Assembly (NCBI GenBank): GCA_035771175.1 | Contig: CM069594.1 | Location: forward strand, 12,276,620-12,340,619 | Length of the DNA: 64,000 bases | DNA from: Paratinospora sagittata | Taxonomy: Eukaryota; Streptophyta; Magnoliopsida; Ranunculales; Menispermaceae | Direction of reading: 5' to 3' | Shown here: positions 11,001 to 21,718 of the stretch, piece after piece | How positions within the stretch are numbered: the stretch's first letter is position 1 | Layout: each line of letters starts with the position of its first letter | The notes under the pieces: model-generated | Database searches by the model: none | Seen by the model: the letters and a program-made list of their open reading frames with translations, nothing else | Told to the model about the DNA's origin: nothing | Made by a program: the position numbers and the translations under genes

Positions 11001-11757
11001 TGTTGAACCAATTATCCTCATGTCCCTCACAAGAACATGTCCCTTATATGAAAGATATCTTGATGATTACAAACCACATTATGTTTTTAATAATGTTGCA
11101 TGCATGGCACATCTAATATTACCTGAAGGTTTCGATGATTCAATGATGCATGGTGAATGGGCTACCAAGGCTCATCTGAAGACCATGATCACTTGAAGAT
11201 ATATTTAGTTGTATGATTAGATAGTGTTTAGGATGTAGAACCTTCCAATCTCATATGATTCAGCAGTATGCATGATTGCATAATTTAATCGAGTTGATTT
11301 TCGATCAGTTGCATTGAATTTCATATTCTTGATTTGATTCAAAAAATATCGAGATTTTTATCGTGTTTAATCGAGTTTTTAAAAGAAAAATCAAAACTAT
11401 ATTTAAGAGTTCTTTCAGGATGCTAATGTCTCAGTAACACTCTCCTAGACTTGGTAAGCTAGGATGTTGATGAAACATTAGGACACTGATAACATTCAAG
11501 GTTTAAATGCACTTATTCATTAGGACACTTACTTCATTAGTAGCGGCCTCACTTAAGTCAACCCATGAAGTTGTCAGGACGATGACTTAGTATCAGCTCG
11601 TTGAAAGTTCTCCGAGTTTTCAATGGTATTAATCTTTAAGAATGTTGATAGTTATAAGTTGGAAAATTATTAGGACGTTGCTTGGATAGGAGCACCCTCT
11701 CTTATGAACGAACTTAATAACTTTCAGGAGGTTGATTGTCCTTCACCGTACCCAGTA
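11001..11757 (+). repeat. Sirevirus-type LTR fragment (5' part of the LTR)
   Basis: It starts TGTTGAACCAATTATCC and follows the reverse complement of the LTR at 47274-49212 through its GGACGCT-type hairpin region, including TCAGGATGCTAATG at about 11417 and TTAGGACACTTACTTC near 11521. It stops near 11757, after which sequence from earlier in the LTR is repeated. There is no polypurine tract just before it, so it looks like an insertion start or a recombined copy. Confidence 0.6.
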
Positions 11758-11950
11758 TTGTATGCATGACACATCTAATCTTACTTGAAGGTTTTAAAGA
11801 TTCAATGATGCATGGTGAAAGTGTTCAAGATCTATTTGAAGACCATGATCAATTGAAGACATATTTTTATATGATTAGAATGTGTTTAGGTTGTAGAACC
11901 TTTATTATCATATGATTCAGCAATATGCACACTTGCATGATTTAGTCGAG
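11758..11950 (+). repeat. Second, partial copy of the same LTR section
   Basis: This stretch repeats the block at about 11092-11300 (CACATCTAATNTTAC...TGAAGGTTT, GATTCAATGATGCATGGTGAA, TAGAACCTT, ATATGATTCAGCA). It is diverged and shifted by about 670 bp. It indicates an internal duplication or the join of two LTR copies. Confidence 0.6.
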
Positions 11951-12413
11951 TTGATATCAGAGCATGATCTTGCGACCAATTCCATACGTGCGTTGGTTAT
12001 GTTAGTGCGATACGCATATTAGCCCCCTTCGATACACGTGTCAACCACCTTGGTAGGATTTTTGTGCCTCGGTGCATGTGTCGACCCTTTTGTATGCACA
12101 ATGGTCGCATCGGTCCGCACGTCGGTCACATTAGTACGACCCCTTTTCGATACGCGTGTCCAACAGAGCAATGATCTTGCAACCCACTAGTGTGAATTTT
12201 TGCAAGAGGAAAAAAAAAAAACATGTTCCATGGGGATCATGCACACAAGGGAGTTAATATTATAATTAGGATATTAATTATATATGGTACTTCGATATGC
12301 GTGTCGACCCTCTATATGTGCATCGACAGTTGATTGCTTCGGTATGCGCATCGACCCTTGGTACGTGTATCAGTCAATCACCAACGTGGTAGCATGTCGA
12401 GTGATACGCATAG
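11951..12413. repeat. Cluster of GATACGCGTGTC-like near-palindromes
   Basis: Variants of TTCGATACGCGTGTCGACCC start at 12028, 12068, 12146, 12291 and 12338, and a fragment (GATACGCATA) recurs near 12403. The 12-bp centre GATAYGCGTRTC is close to self-complementary. A second short repeat, AGAGCA(A)TGATCTTGC, occurs near 11960 and 12166. No coding sequence is seen. It resembles the CG-rich palindrome clusters of the nearby LTRs, but its parent element was not identified. Confidence 0.55.
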
Positions 12414-12445
12414 TGTAATATCCTAGGAATTAGACTTGGGACGAA

Positions 12446-12492
<47 letters not shown>

Positions 12493-15400
12493 GAATAAAA
12501 TAAGTTACATGAGAGAAGTACCTAGAGGAAGGTCCTGCGAGAAAAGAAGATTTTTTCTAACACGTGGCACCCTCCGCTACGTACCACCTAGCAAAGAGAA
12601 ATTTGTGTGGCATGAAGTTTGTGCAATGGTAACTTGAAAACAAATACAAGGAAAATTTTCATTTTGAAGGTTTGTCTAGACCTTAATCGAATATTGCCAT
12701 TAGATGATTACAATGAACTATAGATCTAGCTAGACATTAATTAGGATTAAATATCTTTCAATATAGTGAACTTATGGTGATCACAGTAATAGCCAGATTA
12801 TTGAAAGAACAATGAGATATTATAAAAGATGAATGATCGATTCGTAAGATTAAGCATTTCAATCATTAACTGAAGAGTCAAATGGCTATATGAAAACTAT
12901 AAGGTCCAGATCTAGATAAATAGATGTACATATTGGAACTCAAGATTCAAGAATCTTATGATCATGATCCTTGACTACTTTTAACTTTAAGGCTTTTTGG
13001 GATTTTAAAAAATTATGATATTGTATATGTAAACAATGACTTATGGATATTTCTTTAATGCCACATGAACATCAAGGTATGTGCGTAATATGTCTACTAG
13101 TCTTATCACATATGATCAGATCAGGATAGACTTGCAAAATTTGATAAAACTGAACTATTTTAATTTTTCATATGATGACTGAGTGTGACCAGATCAGGAT
13201 GTATTTTGCAAATTTTTAACATCAGTGAGTTATTTTATCTTAATATTGAAATATGATGAGTGATAATGATTATAGAAATTGTCCTCAATGAATTCTAGCA
13301 TACCCAGTTTTATTTTAGTAATATGGTGATATGGTGATCCCTTTGGGTATGTTTATTTTGGTTGTTGATCAAATGATCATAATGTGAGGAATTGGGGGTT
13401 GTATACATTAATATAAGTTTAGTACATTCTCAACTAGTAATTGTGGACTTACTATATAAAATTCTTAGGTTATGGAATTAACCTAGAATAAAGGAAGTAA
13501 TGACATTTAAGATAAGGTCATCTAATTGAATTAGTATGTGACTGTGAAGATTGGATTATCCAAATAGTTAGAAAGCTTTATTAGACACATAAAGTTGAAT
13601 TGATGATCAAAGAAAGCTTAGTCTCTATGAATGGCAATATATGGTCATTAGCCAAATATTCAATTATCAAGAAATCAGCTACAAATTGGTGCAGAGATGA
13701 TAATTATTCCACGAAAATAATTATGAGTCGAGATTAAGGCAAATAAGCAGCTAAGAAAAGTAAACATTGATATAAATATACCTTACATTTTGGAAAGGAA
13801 ATGTTTGAAGGAGAATAAGTTTTAAGGTAAACGACAAGGATACATCTGCTAAGAATAATGAGCCTTGAAGGAAACATGGCCCATTGAGAAATCAAAAGAA
13901 TAAGCAAGTGCATCGTTTAATAAGGAATGGCTAGATTTAATGACTAGATCAGACCAAAGTTTTTTTTTTTATGGTTTATGGTTGAATAGGATCCATCCAT
14001 AACTCTAAGTATTGAACAGATGGTTGTTGCATAAGGTTTAAATGCTTGGGGCCACAAGATAAGATACAAAACTTTGAAGCTTAAGGGCCGTCAAAATTAG
14101 GTCATCGTTAAATTGTCAAGGTTCAAGAAACCAAGCTTGAGAAATATCAGCCACTAGTTGATGTGCCTTGGGTGGCTTGAAAAATTAGAACGTATCAAAA
14201 TTAAATGGCTACTTACACAACCATCCCCTCATTCAAATTGAGATGGACTTTTAAATTGAGTCTAGAAGAAGAATCAGTTTTGGAGGAAAAATGGTTGCAC
14301 ATCATCCACAGAAGTTGGTAAACAAAGTAACCACCTAGGAACGTAAGTCGTTTGTGGCCTGTGTATTGACTTTGAGGTGTGAGAATCACCCGTGGTGCAC
14401 GAATGCCCACCTTATTGAGTTAACCCTAGGCGGTGCACCTCTGCTATAAACTTTATTGTGTCAACCGAAAAGAGATGCACGAACGAAGTTGTACCTAATT
14501 AAAAAAAAACTCATTTGGTTGTATGAGACTTTTCCCTGGACATTTATCCAGGAAACTAGGATAATACTTGGCGACAAAACCTTACGTGATGACAGGTTTC
14601 GAGCATTTATAATTAAATACGAATGTTATTAACTATTATGCTATGCTATCAAATATTGATGTTTCCCATCGAACAGTCGATGGGATTTCATTTCAAATTC
14701 CAGGCCCTACAGATTTTCCATCCTAAGAGGACACGTGACCCATTGGGAAAGGTATGAATGCGTCTCCTGAAAAAAAATGGGCTTTGGAATAAATGATAGT
14801 TGTGTGAACTTTTAGGATACAATGTTTGACAGGAAATTCATTACCATTGATATCCTTTTTATTGTTGTATCAAGGGACACAACGACTGCAGAGTATAACT
14901 GGAATATTCTGGATTAATGGAGAACTTGTGGACCATGTGTGGTGAATCATCTAGAAACTATGTTATACCTGTTATCGCTGTATTCGAGCTGGTATGGGAT
15001 GCAATGAATGCAGAGGATATCATGTATAATATAGGTATCTTAATGGTTTGCAGAACTTGTTTGTTGCATATGTATGAAACATCATGTAGGTTAATAAGTG
15101 AAAGAAAGGGTACTCTGGGCAATGATTCAAATGTTCTTGGGTCCAATCCAAAACTGGGGAAAAGTTTTCGAAATGCATTTCGAACTAAAACCTTGTTTTT
15201 AAATCCAGTGACCAAAGTGGTTTATTTCTGTTAAATGGGTCCAAACCAGAGTCCTATTGTTTTGATTTTAGGATTGGAATACCATAATTGAATCAAAAAC
15301 CAGAATTTACCTAACTATAAAAGCCAGAACTCCTACCCCTCAACCTAGAAGAGCTAGGAATATGACCTATACCACCAAAACATAACATCATAACATAAGA

Positions 15401-15906
15401 ATCGAGACTTAGATCTCCACTTAATATAAAAATTTTGGAAAAAGGTTAGGCATAAAGCCTTGACTGACTGTGGGTAAAGAAAATCATTATCACATGATGA
15501 CATGATGAGTGCTAATGACAGATTGCCATTATACCCACAGTCGAAAAGAAATTGCATGACGAACGCTCAAGACAGAAATCCTAGTTGAGGATTACAGTCG
15601 TTAACTATGATCAATTGGGCCGACAGCCTTAAGATCGTTTAACTTCCAGCATTAAATGAGACATGGTCAGTCTTGCCTCATCAAGGATACCGATGATGAC
15701 TAACTCGGAGGTGTCAGTCCAAAACCTTCAATTGCAATAATGTTCCCACGGCTCAGACGTTGCAATTAGAATATTTTCTTCACAAGAGGGATTAGCAAAA
15801 GCCAAACACTGGGATACCGTAGAGAATGATGAATGTGCCAACTTGGACACATGGGATTTTGCCACCCACGACTACCTTGATCGAATTTCGAGGATGAAAT
15901 TCTTTT
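12414..15906 (+). mobile_element. Decayed gypsy-like stretch, no readable genes
   Basis: Position 12414 begins TGTAATATCCTAGG, similar to a chromovirus LTR start, followed by a (TA)n tract (12450-12490) and a promoter-like CACGTGGCA block. The right end (about 15877-15906) carries the chromovirus pre-LTR context GAATTTCGAGGATGAAATTC. Between them no ORF over about 100 codons has recognisable similarity, and small ORFs here should be ignored. No primer binding site was found. I read it as an old plus-strand gypsy relic, but only the two end motifs support this. Confidence 0.4.
12450..12490. repeat. (TA)n microsatellite
   Basis: About 20 uninterrupted TA dinucleotides lie near the start of the putative LTR at 12414. 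Confidence 0.95.
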
Positions 15907-18420
15907 ATGGTAAAGGAACAATCTGTTGAGATTTCTCCCATATTCTTTTCTGAAGCATTCTCCTTGCCGAGTGATGAAAGTGCCCACATACTTTCATTCA
16001 CCAAAAATAAAGTCCAGTATCCAGGTTATAACAGCCTTTCTGCTCTTAATCATATTTCAAAGAAAAAAGGCCACTCGAGTGTCGACAAGAAACTCACAAA
16101 TCAGTCCTTTGAACTTATTCCCAGAATAATCCACAACATAATTACCCAGATCATTCAGCCTAAAACCGGCAGCAACGGTAATATGAATGACTTAGATTTA
16201 TTCTTAATCTGGTGCATTCTGGAAAAGAAGAAAATGAATCTCGCCCTCATTCTCATGCAAGTGATGAATACAGTGGTTAGTAGAGGAAGAGGTCTGCCAC
16301 TTGGTATGTACCTCACCACTTTGTTCGAGAGATGTGGTATTGATTTCAGTGGAAAAAGCTTCAAGGAGACTAGCAAATACAACTGCATTGGTCAAACCAC
16401 TGTGAAATTGCTGAGATACACTTATGTCCCTCCATTGGACAAATGGCTTCCACTGTCAGAAGTTCCACTTGAGGGGGAATCTACTGGAAAAGATGAAATA
16501 AGAGAAGAAGATGTCTCAGCTATGGAGGGAGAAGTTTCCCAAGCTTCGATTGCTCTAGAAGAACTAGTTGTGCACGAAGAAGTTGTCCCCACAACTAACA
16601 TTGAGCATGTTCCAATTGATGATGTGGAAATTGAACATGCAGAGCAAGCTGTTTATGCTGAAGAACATCTGATAGAAGAGGTGACCCAGATTGCTCAAGC
16701 TGTTGTTGAAGAATATCTGCATGAGTTAGAAAATGCTGATACAATCTTGGAGGACATCACCAGATAGAGAGTCAGTGAGGGCTCAAATCAAACTATCTCC
16801 AGGCCACCATCTCCATTTGATATCCTTGTATCAATACACTCTCAAGACTCTCAAAAGACTGAGTCTGATGGTGTAAAAAGTCAAGATTCAGAGGGCTATG
16901 ATTTGGCTATCATACCCTATTAGGGAGATGACATGAATAAAAAAGTTGTTGAAGGAAGATCATATTAAAGATCTTCATGAAGAAAATGTTGAATTTCAAG
17001 CAGAAAATGAAATGGAAAATGTTCATGAGGAAAGCTCATCTGATCATGAGCCACCTTCCTATCCTTCTATGAGCAGGCCAAAGGATGAATTCTTCAGAGA
17101 GGAAGATTTTCTGAGAAGAGTGAGAGAAGATCATATTTTTGTCATGTCTCAACTAATGACTCGTTCAGAACAGAGTCAAATTCAGCTGAAGAATGAGACA
17201 TTGTTAGAAGTCCAAGAATCTCTGAAATCTCAGGAGAGAATTGAGATTAATGAGATAAACAAATTTAACTCTCACATGATCAAGGCAACTGAACTGCTCG
17301 AGAAGATGTCTTATCAAATGGACAGACAGTTAAGTGTCATGCAGTCCTTCTTTCAACGAGCTCCACTCCATCATCATCGCATAATGATCTTATAAAGGAT
17401 ATTAAGGAAAACATGCAACAGATTAAGACGTTCATGAAAGCTTTTGTTGCTAGTGTTTCTCCGAGAATGGCAGCTCCTCAACAACCTCTAGCAAGACCTC
17501 AAGTTTCACCAAGTAGCACAATGCCAGCTACACTAAGTAGTAATACAAGTGCTATAACTGGAGAAGCTTTGAAGAAGATTCTTGAAGAAATTTAAAGCTT
17601 GAGAGGTAACATGGCTAAATCCTCTAAAGATAAATCCATTTCTGACTCTCTGCAATCAGTTTTGGGCACTATCTTGGATCAAGTAACCAGCAAGACAACA
17701 CTTGATCCAGTGCTGCAGGGCATCTCTAGTCTGAAAGATAATTTAGATACTGCAAGACCAGCACCAACAGAGGATAATTTAGATACTGCAAGGACAGACT
17801 AATCAGTAGGATGCATTCTACTGTTTGGTATATTGCCTCTAGTATGAAACGTTTTAGCATGCTCTTTCATTTGTTGGTGAAGAAGGGTGTCAAGGTTCCA
17901 CCTACACCAAGAGCTTCAGGCTTCACACGTCTTTAAGGACCTAAGGAGTCTGACAGACTTCTTGGAATTTTAGAATGTAAAGATGAAGAAGAATCCGATG
18001 AAGAGCTTTTACATAGAATTAGTCAAAGTGTGTCTCCACCCCCAGATCCCTCATCAGAAACTTTCCCGGATCCTAAACGCAAGGGACCAATCAGGCCAGA
18101 ATTTGAAGGTCATACACTTTCTCTTGAGTTTGCACAAGGTCTAGCTTAACGAAAAACAAAAAGTTTCAAACCTGGTCTACCTCTTGATCCATTTAAATGT
18201 GGTGTTTCCAAGCATGCCAATGACAAATTCATTGAAGAAACTAGGCAAACTGGTGTTGTAATTGATGAATCTGTCAGCAGTATGAGATAGAGCTCACGTG
18301 GTTCTTCAAGACCACGAGCACCAAGGAAACCCAAGGATTTTGTACCTAGTTCCAGTGGATCCAAGAAGGATGAGGAGGCCGAAAGAAAGAGGAAAGGGAA
18401 GGGTCCCAGTATGAGCTAAG
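15907..18420 (+). pseudogene. Envelope-like protein pseudogene of a Sirevirus-like element
   Basis: The first 286 codons (15907-16767) are open. The core at roughly residues 65-150 (RIIHNIITQIIQP...GNMNDLDLFLIWCI, LPLGMYLTTLFERCGIDF) matches the plant envelope-like / putative transposon domain also seen at 718. The stretch up to TAG 16765 is very acidic. The frame then breaks (16946-17395 in another frame; TAA at 17593) through a coiled-coil-like region containing FREEDFLRRVREDH and QQIKTFMKAFVASVSP, and ends in a Ser/Lys-rich tail. No transmembrane helix is apparent. It is followed by a Sirevirus polypurine tract and LTR, the position of the third ORF in Sireviruses. No gag or pol of the same element lies upstream; the left edge abuts a gypsy relic. 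Confidence 0.65.
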
Positions 18421-18695
18421 CCTACCCACTTTTGATGTTTTCAAAAGGAGGAGAAGAGATTGCAAATATTAAGGCTAAGTTAGCTCAAGAGAAAAGCTAG
18501 ATGTAAGGGGGAGTTTCATCTAAGTTATTGTATTCATTCTTGTATATTATATTGTTTGAATTTTTCTTGAAAATTGAAATCAGATAGAACTGACATGTCT
18601 GCAGATACCATTATAAATTTGTTATATGTTTGAGTACATGAATATAATTATCTGCATGATCTCTGAGTATTTGAAATCATCAAAAAGAGGGAGAT
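18421..18695 (+). other. 3' noncoding region and polypurine tract of the envelope-like element
   Basis: It contains TTTTGATGTTTTCAAAAGGAGGAG (about 18431-18454), a GTAAGGGGGAGTTTC block (18503-18517), and a terminal AAATCATCAAAAAGAGGGAGAT directly before the LTR. These purine-rich blocks are typical of the end of Sirevirus internal regions. Confidence 0.7.
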
Positions 18696-19059
18696 TGTTA
18701 TCTCAATGAACCCCATGATATGAATGTTTTGATGATTCTAAATATCTCCCGTTTGTCTATCTAATGATCTTGTCAAGGGTTTCAGATTTATCAAGAATTA
18801 AGACCAAGGAACTGTGCTCATAAGCTTATTGATCACCACAAGTAACGTTCCGAGTCTGTCGGTACTTAGAATATAAAGTCTATCGATCAACTTACTCTCA
18901 GCAAGATTTAATCGTTTACATATTTTGATCGTAACATTCTAATCGTACCTTATGATTTCTAAAGTATTTGATTTCATTAAAAATAAATAAACATAATGTT
19001 TTTAATCATGTTATCGAGCTTTAATCGAGAAATAAAAAATCTCTTTTATAGGGTCTTTC

Positions 19060-19548
19060 AGGACGCTAATGTTTTAGCAGCGCTCTCCTGGATTTGATGA
19101 GTCAGAACGTTGATAAAATATTAGAACGCTCAAGATTGAATTGAACTTCATGAGGACGCTCACTTATGAGTACTAGCCTCCTTTTGAGTCAACATTTGAT
19201 CGCGTTAGGACGCTGACTCATTTTTAGCTCGCTGAAAGGTCTCTTTGTTTTTAAGTGATTTTATCGTTTAGGACGCTGATAGTTATAAGTTGAATAAATT
19301 ATCAGGACGCTACTTGTGGAGGAGCGCCCTCATCTTTAGAAAAAACTTAATAACTTTCAGGACTTACTATCCTTCAACGTACTTAATGTTGTTTTAAAAA
19401 ACTGTTTGTAAAATATTAGGACGCTAACTCTTGAGTAGAGCCCTCACGATTTAAGTCGTTTAATTGTCAAAGTAAGTCAGGACGCTTTCGATTTGGTAGC
19501 GCCCCCACTTTATTGTTTAGTAGGACACTAGTGTATAATGAGCGCCCT
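19060..19548. promoter_or_regulatory. Array of 27-bp hairpins in the Sirevirus LTR
   Basis: Five units of exactly 27 bp fit AGGACGCT-N11-AGCGCCCT with few changes: 19060-19086, 19304-19330, 19418-19444, 19479-19505 and 19522-19548. The 8-base arms pair with each other apart from one A-C mismatch. The N11 centres differ between units. The array lies about 290 bp upstream of TATAAATA. Function is unknown; promoter control or RNA/DNA structure are both possible. Confidence 0.75.
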
Positions 19549-19839
19549 CAAAGGAACAAAATGACTAAAATGATATTTGTGTTGTTCTGACATGTACATC
19601 CTTTTAGCCACCTTTTCGAAACAACTTTTCGTACAAAATCAATTTTTTGTATTTGTAAGAGATTTTCTGTGATTCATGAACCACGTCTTCTAAAACTTTC
19701 CTCATTCGTGTATTTGGAGAAAACAGAATATTCATGAATTGTGCAGTTGCCATTTTTGTGATATATTCTAGCTGTTGTGAGTAAACGTTCATATTTGAAA
19801 TTCAAATTCAAATGAACAACAGCTTCATCTCTTCAAGTC

Positions 19840-19847
19840 TATAAATA
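19840..19847 (+). promoter_or_regulatory. Probable TATA box of the Sirevirus LTR
   Basis: TATAAATA lies downstream of the hairpin array and upstream of the CCCGTAAGTTGAG repeat block, at the place expected for the U3/R boundary. Confidence 0.5.
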
Positions 19848-20194
19848 CAGGCACTTAACAACTTTTTGAAAGTTATTTGAATTTTCATCTGGTCAAGAAA
19901 ACGTTTAAGTCACTTTGTTTTCAAAGAAGTTTTCTTTGAGACTTTACGTATTCAAAATATTTTCATACAATGCTAACATTAAATCTTTATCTAATAATCT
20001 ATTTGAAAGTTTGAACTGTTTTCACTCAAATTGTTCAGCATTGTTTTAACTTACATTATTCTTGCTAAAAAGAGAAATTTGAGAGATAGTTCATAGGATA
20101 CAATTGTACTCAATTTCATATCTTGTTTACTATATCAAGGTTGTAATAGTAGTTAGAACAACTACCGAGTTGATATTCTTCATTCAACAAAGTT

Positions 20195-20385
20195 AGGTCG
20201 TCTCACACCAGTAAGTTGAAAATAGGTCTTCTCCCACCCGTAAGTTGAGAAACGGTAGTTTTCACACCCGTAAGTTGAGAAAGCATAGGTCTGTCTCACG
20301 CCCGTAAGATGTGATAGGTTGGTCTCATGCCTATAAGCTGAGTAGTGTAACAGTTGTTCTCACACCCCCAAGTTGAGAAAATGTG
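20195..20385. repeat. CCCGTAAGTTGAG repeat block in U5
   Basis: Imperfect units of about 30-35 bp have the core (TCTCACAC)CCGTAAGTTGAGAA. They occur near 20205, 20234, 20264 and 20297, with decayed copies near 20325 and 20362. In better copies TTCTCA and TGAGAA flank an 11-nt centre and can pair. Homologous blocks occur in every Sirevirus-type LTR of the window. Confidence 0.7.
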
Positions 20386-20601
20386 TAACAGTTTGATTCT
20401 CTCCCGTAAGGAATTCCTTAGTGACAAGGTTAAAATCCTAACTGAGGAGGTTAGGTAGTGGATGTAGGCAAGTAGTTGAACTACTATAAATCGACTGTGC
20501 ATATTTGTTTAATTTCTGTGCTTTAATTTTTCCATTGTAATTAATTTTAAATTGTCTAAGTGTCCAATTCACCCCCCCTCTTGGACATATTTTGGCCAAC
20601 A

Positions 20602-20741
20602 ATTGTAACATTTGTACTTGTGCCCTCTATTATCATGGCAAGATGAATAAAAGATCTATGTTGATGTTCGTTTTTGCTCACACTTTGATTCTGGTCTGCT
20701 GCCTATCATATGAGATTGTTCTTAAGAATCGGGGTGTGACA
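20602..20741 (+). repeat. End of a gypsy-type LTR
   Basis: This 140-bp stretch ends CGGGGTGTGACA, the chromovirus LTR terminus also seen at 9594. It lies between two Sirevirus LTR pieces. It may be the outer end of the element starting at 12414, but the flanks (CATAG before 12414, TTAAT after 20741) do not form a target duplication, so the link is not supported. Confidence 0.45.
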
Positions 20742-21718
20742 TTAATAATTTAATCTTTAAGGATGCTGATAGTTATAAGTTGGTAAACTTTCAAGACGGT
20801 ACTTGAACAGGAGCGCCCTCATCCAAGAACAAACTTAGCAACTCTCAGGACGCTGATCGTTCTTCAACGTACTTATCGTTTTATGAATTTTTTTACACAT
20901 TAAAGATTTCAGGACGCTCATAACGGGATTAGCGCCCTTATGCTTCATTTGTTTTAAACATGTCAGGACGCTAACTTACGATTAGCGCCCTCACAACTTT
21001 TTCGTCGTTTTCATTGTTAAGTAAGTCAGGACACTTACATTCTTGTAGCACCATCACTTATCAGTTCAGCAGGACGCTTATGGTCCATGAGCGCCCTTAA
21101 GGAACAAAATGACAAAGTTGGCTTTATGTGTCAGGACGCTGATTAACCAATCGGGATGCTAATCCAACACTGTCACAAAGTTGACACTTACACTTTTTAC
21201 AGTTTGCTTTTTCAGATCTGTGCAAAACTTTTCAGAACCTTTTGAACCTTTTCAGAACTCTCTAAAACGCTATCAGAACATTCTATTCTCATGTTTGATC
21301 AGAAAATTCAGGTGTTGTTCCACAGATTGAATCAAATCCTTTTTGGGAAAGAATGTATCCATTGTTTGAAATAGTTTTGTGCGCCAAAATCACACTTGAA
21401 AATTTTGTCAAGTCCATTGCGCCATTGTTATCTCTATATATACTGCTTTAATGCAGATAATAAACAACAAGATCAAATACTAAAACTGAATTTGTTTTTA
21501 AAACGCTTAACAATTTTCTTTTGTGAAAAACTTTTGAAAGTTAGTCTTCTACTCATTGTATTAAGTTCTCAATCATATTTAAAATACTCTAAGTCTTCTG
21601 GATTATTTGAACTTCATTCAAATCGTTTCAAAATCCATGGAAGAAGAAAGAAGCTTTTGAACCTGTTTTCAGTCACACTTCATTATACATATCATGTTGA
21701 ATCTGTGGTAACAGAAGG
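20742..21718 (+). repeat. Sirevirus-type LTR, left piece (interrupted by gypsy B)
   Basis: It follows the LTR at 18696 from about its 560th base through the hairpin array, TATA region (TATATATA 21435-21442) and beyond. Clear 27-bp hairpins are at 20965-20991 and 21071-21097; a 28-bp unit is at 20911-20938 and a decayed one at 20793-20819. The sequence is cut after CAGAAGG at 21718 by the 5' LTR of gypsy B and resumes at 32337. Confidence 0.8.

Larger units (their letters stand above)
18696..20601 (+). repeat. Sirevirus-type 3' LTR (1906 bp)
   Basis: It starts TGTTATCTCAATG after the polypurine tract and ends GGACATATTTTGGCCAACA (TG...CA). In order it contains a hairpin array (19060-19548), a probable TATA box (TATAAATA, 19840-19847), a run of CCCGTAAGTTGAG-type repeats (about 20195-20385), and a terminal GTCCAA...TTGGAC inverted repeat (20562-20586). 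The same architecture recurs in the LTRs at 35660, 47274, 56143 and 59611, which ties these copies together as one family or close families. Confidence 0.85.

Noticed and set aside
11951..11966. Primer-site-like TATCAGAGC near 11955
   Set aside because: It is not preceded by an LTR end in CA and the leading TGG is changed, so a real primer site is not supported.
14917..15234. 105-codon plus-strand ORF in the decayed region
   Set aside because: No motif could be recognised and neighbouring sequence is full of stops; chance ORF is more likely.
15907..18420. True infectious envelope gene
   Set aside because: No signal peptide, cleavage site or membrane segment could be seen; only the position and family name suggest an envelope.
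12414..20741. A single complete gypsy element from TGTAATATCC to GGGGTGTGACA
   Set aside because: The flanking 5-mers CATAG and TTAAT do not match, and no primer site or readable pol lies between; only end motifs suggest it.
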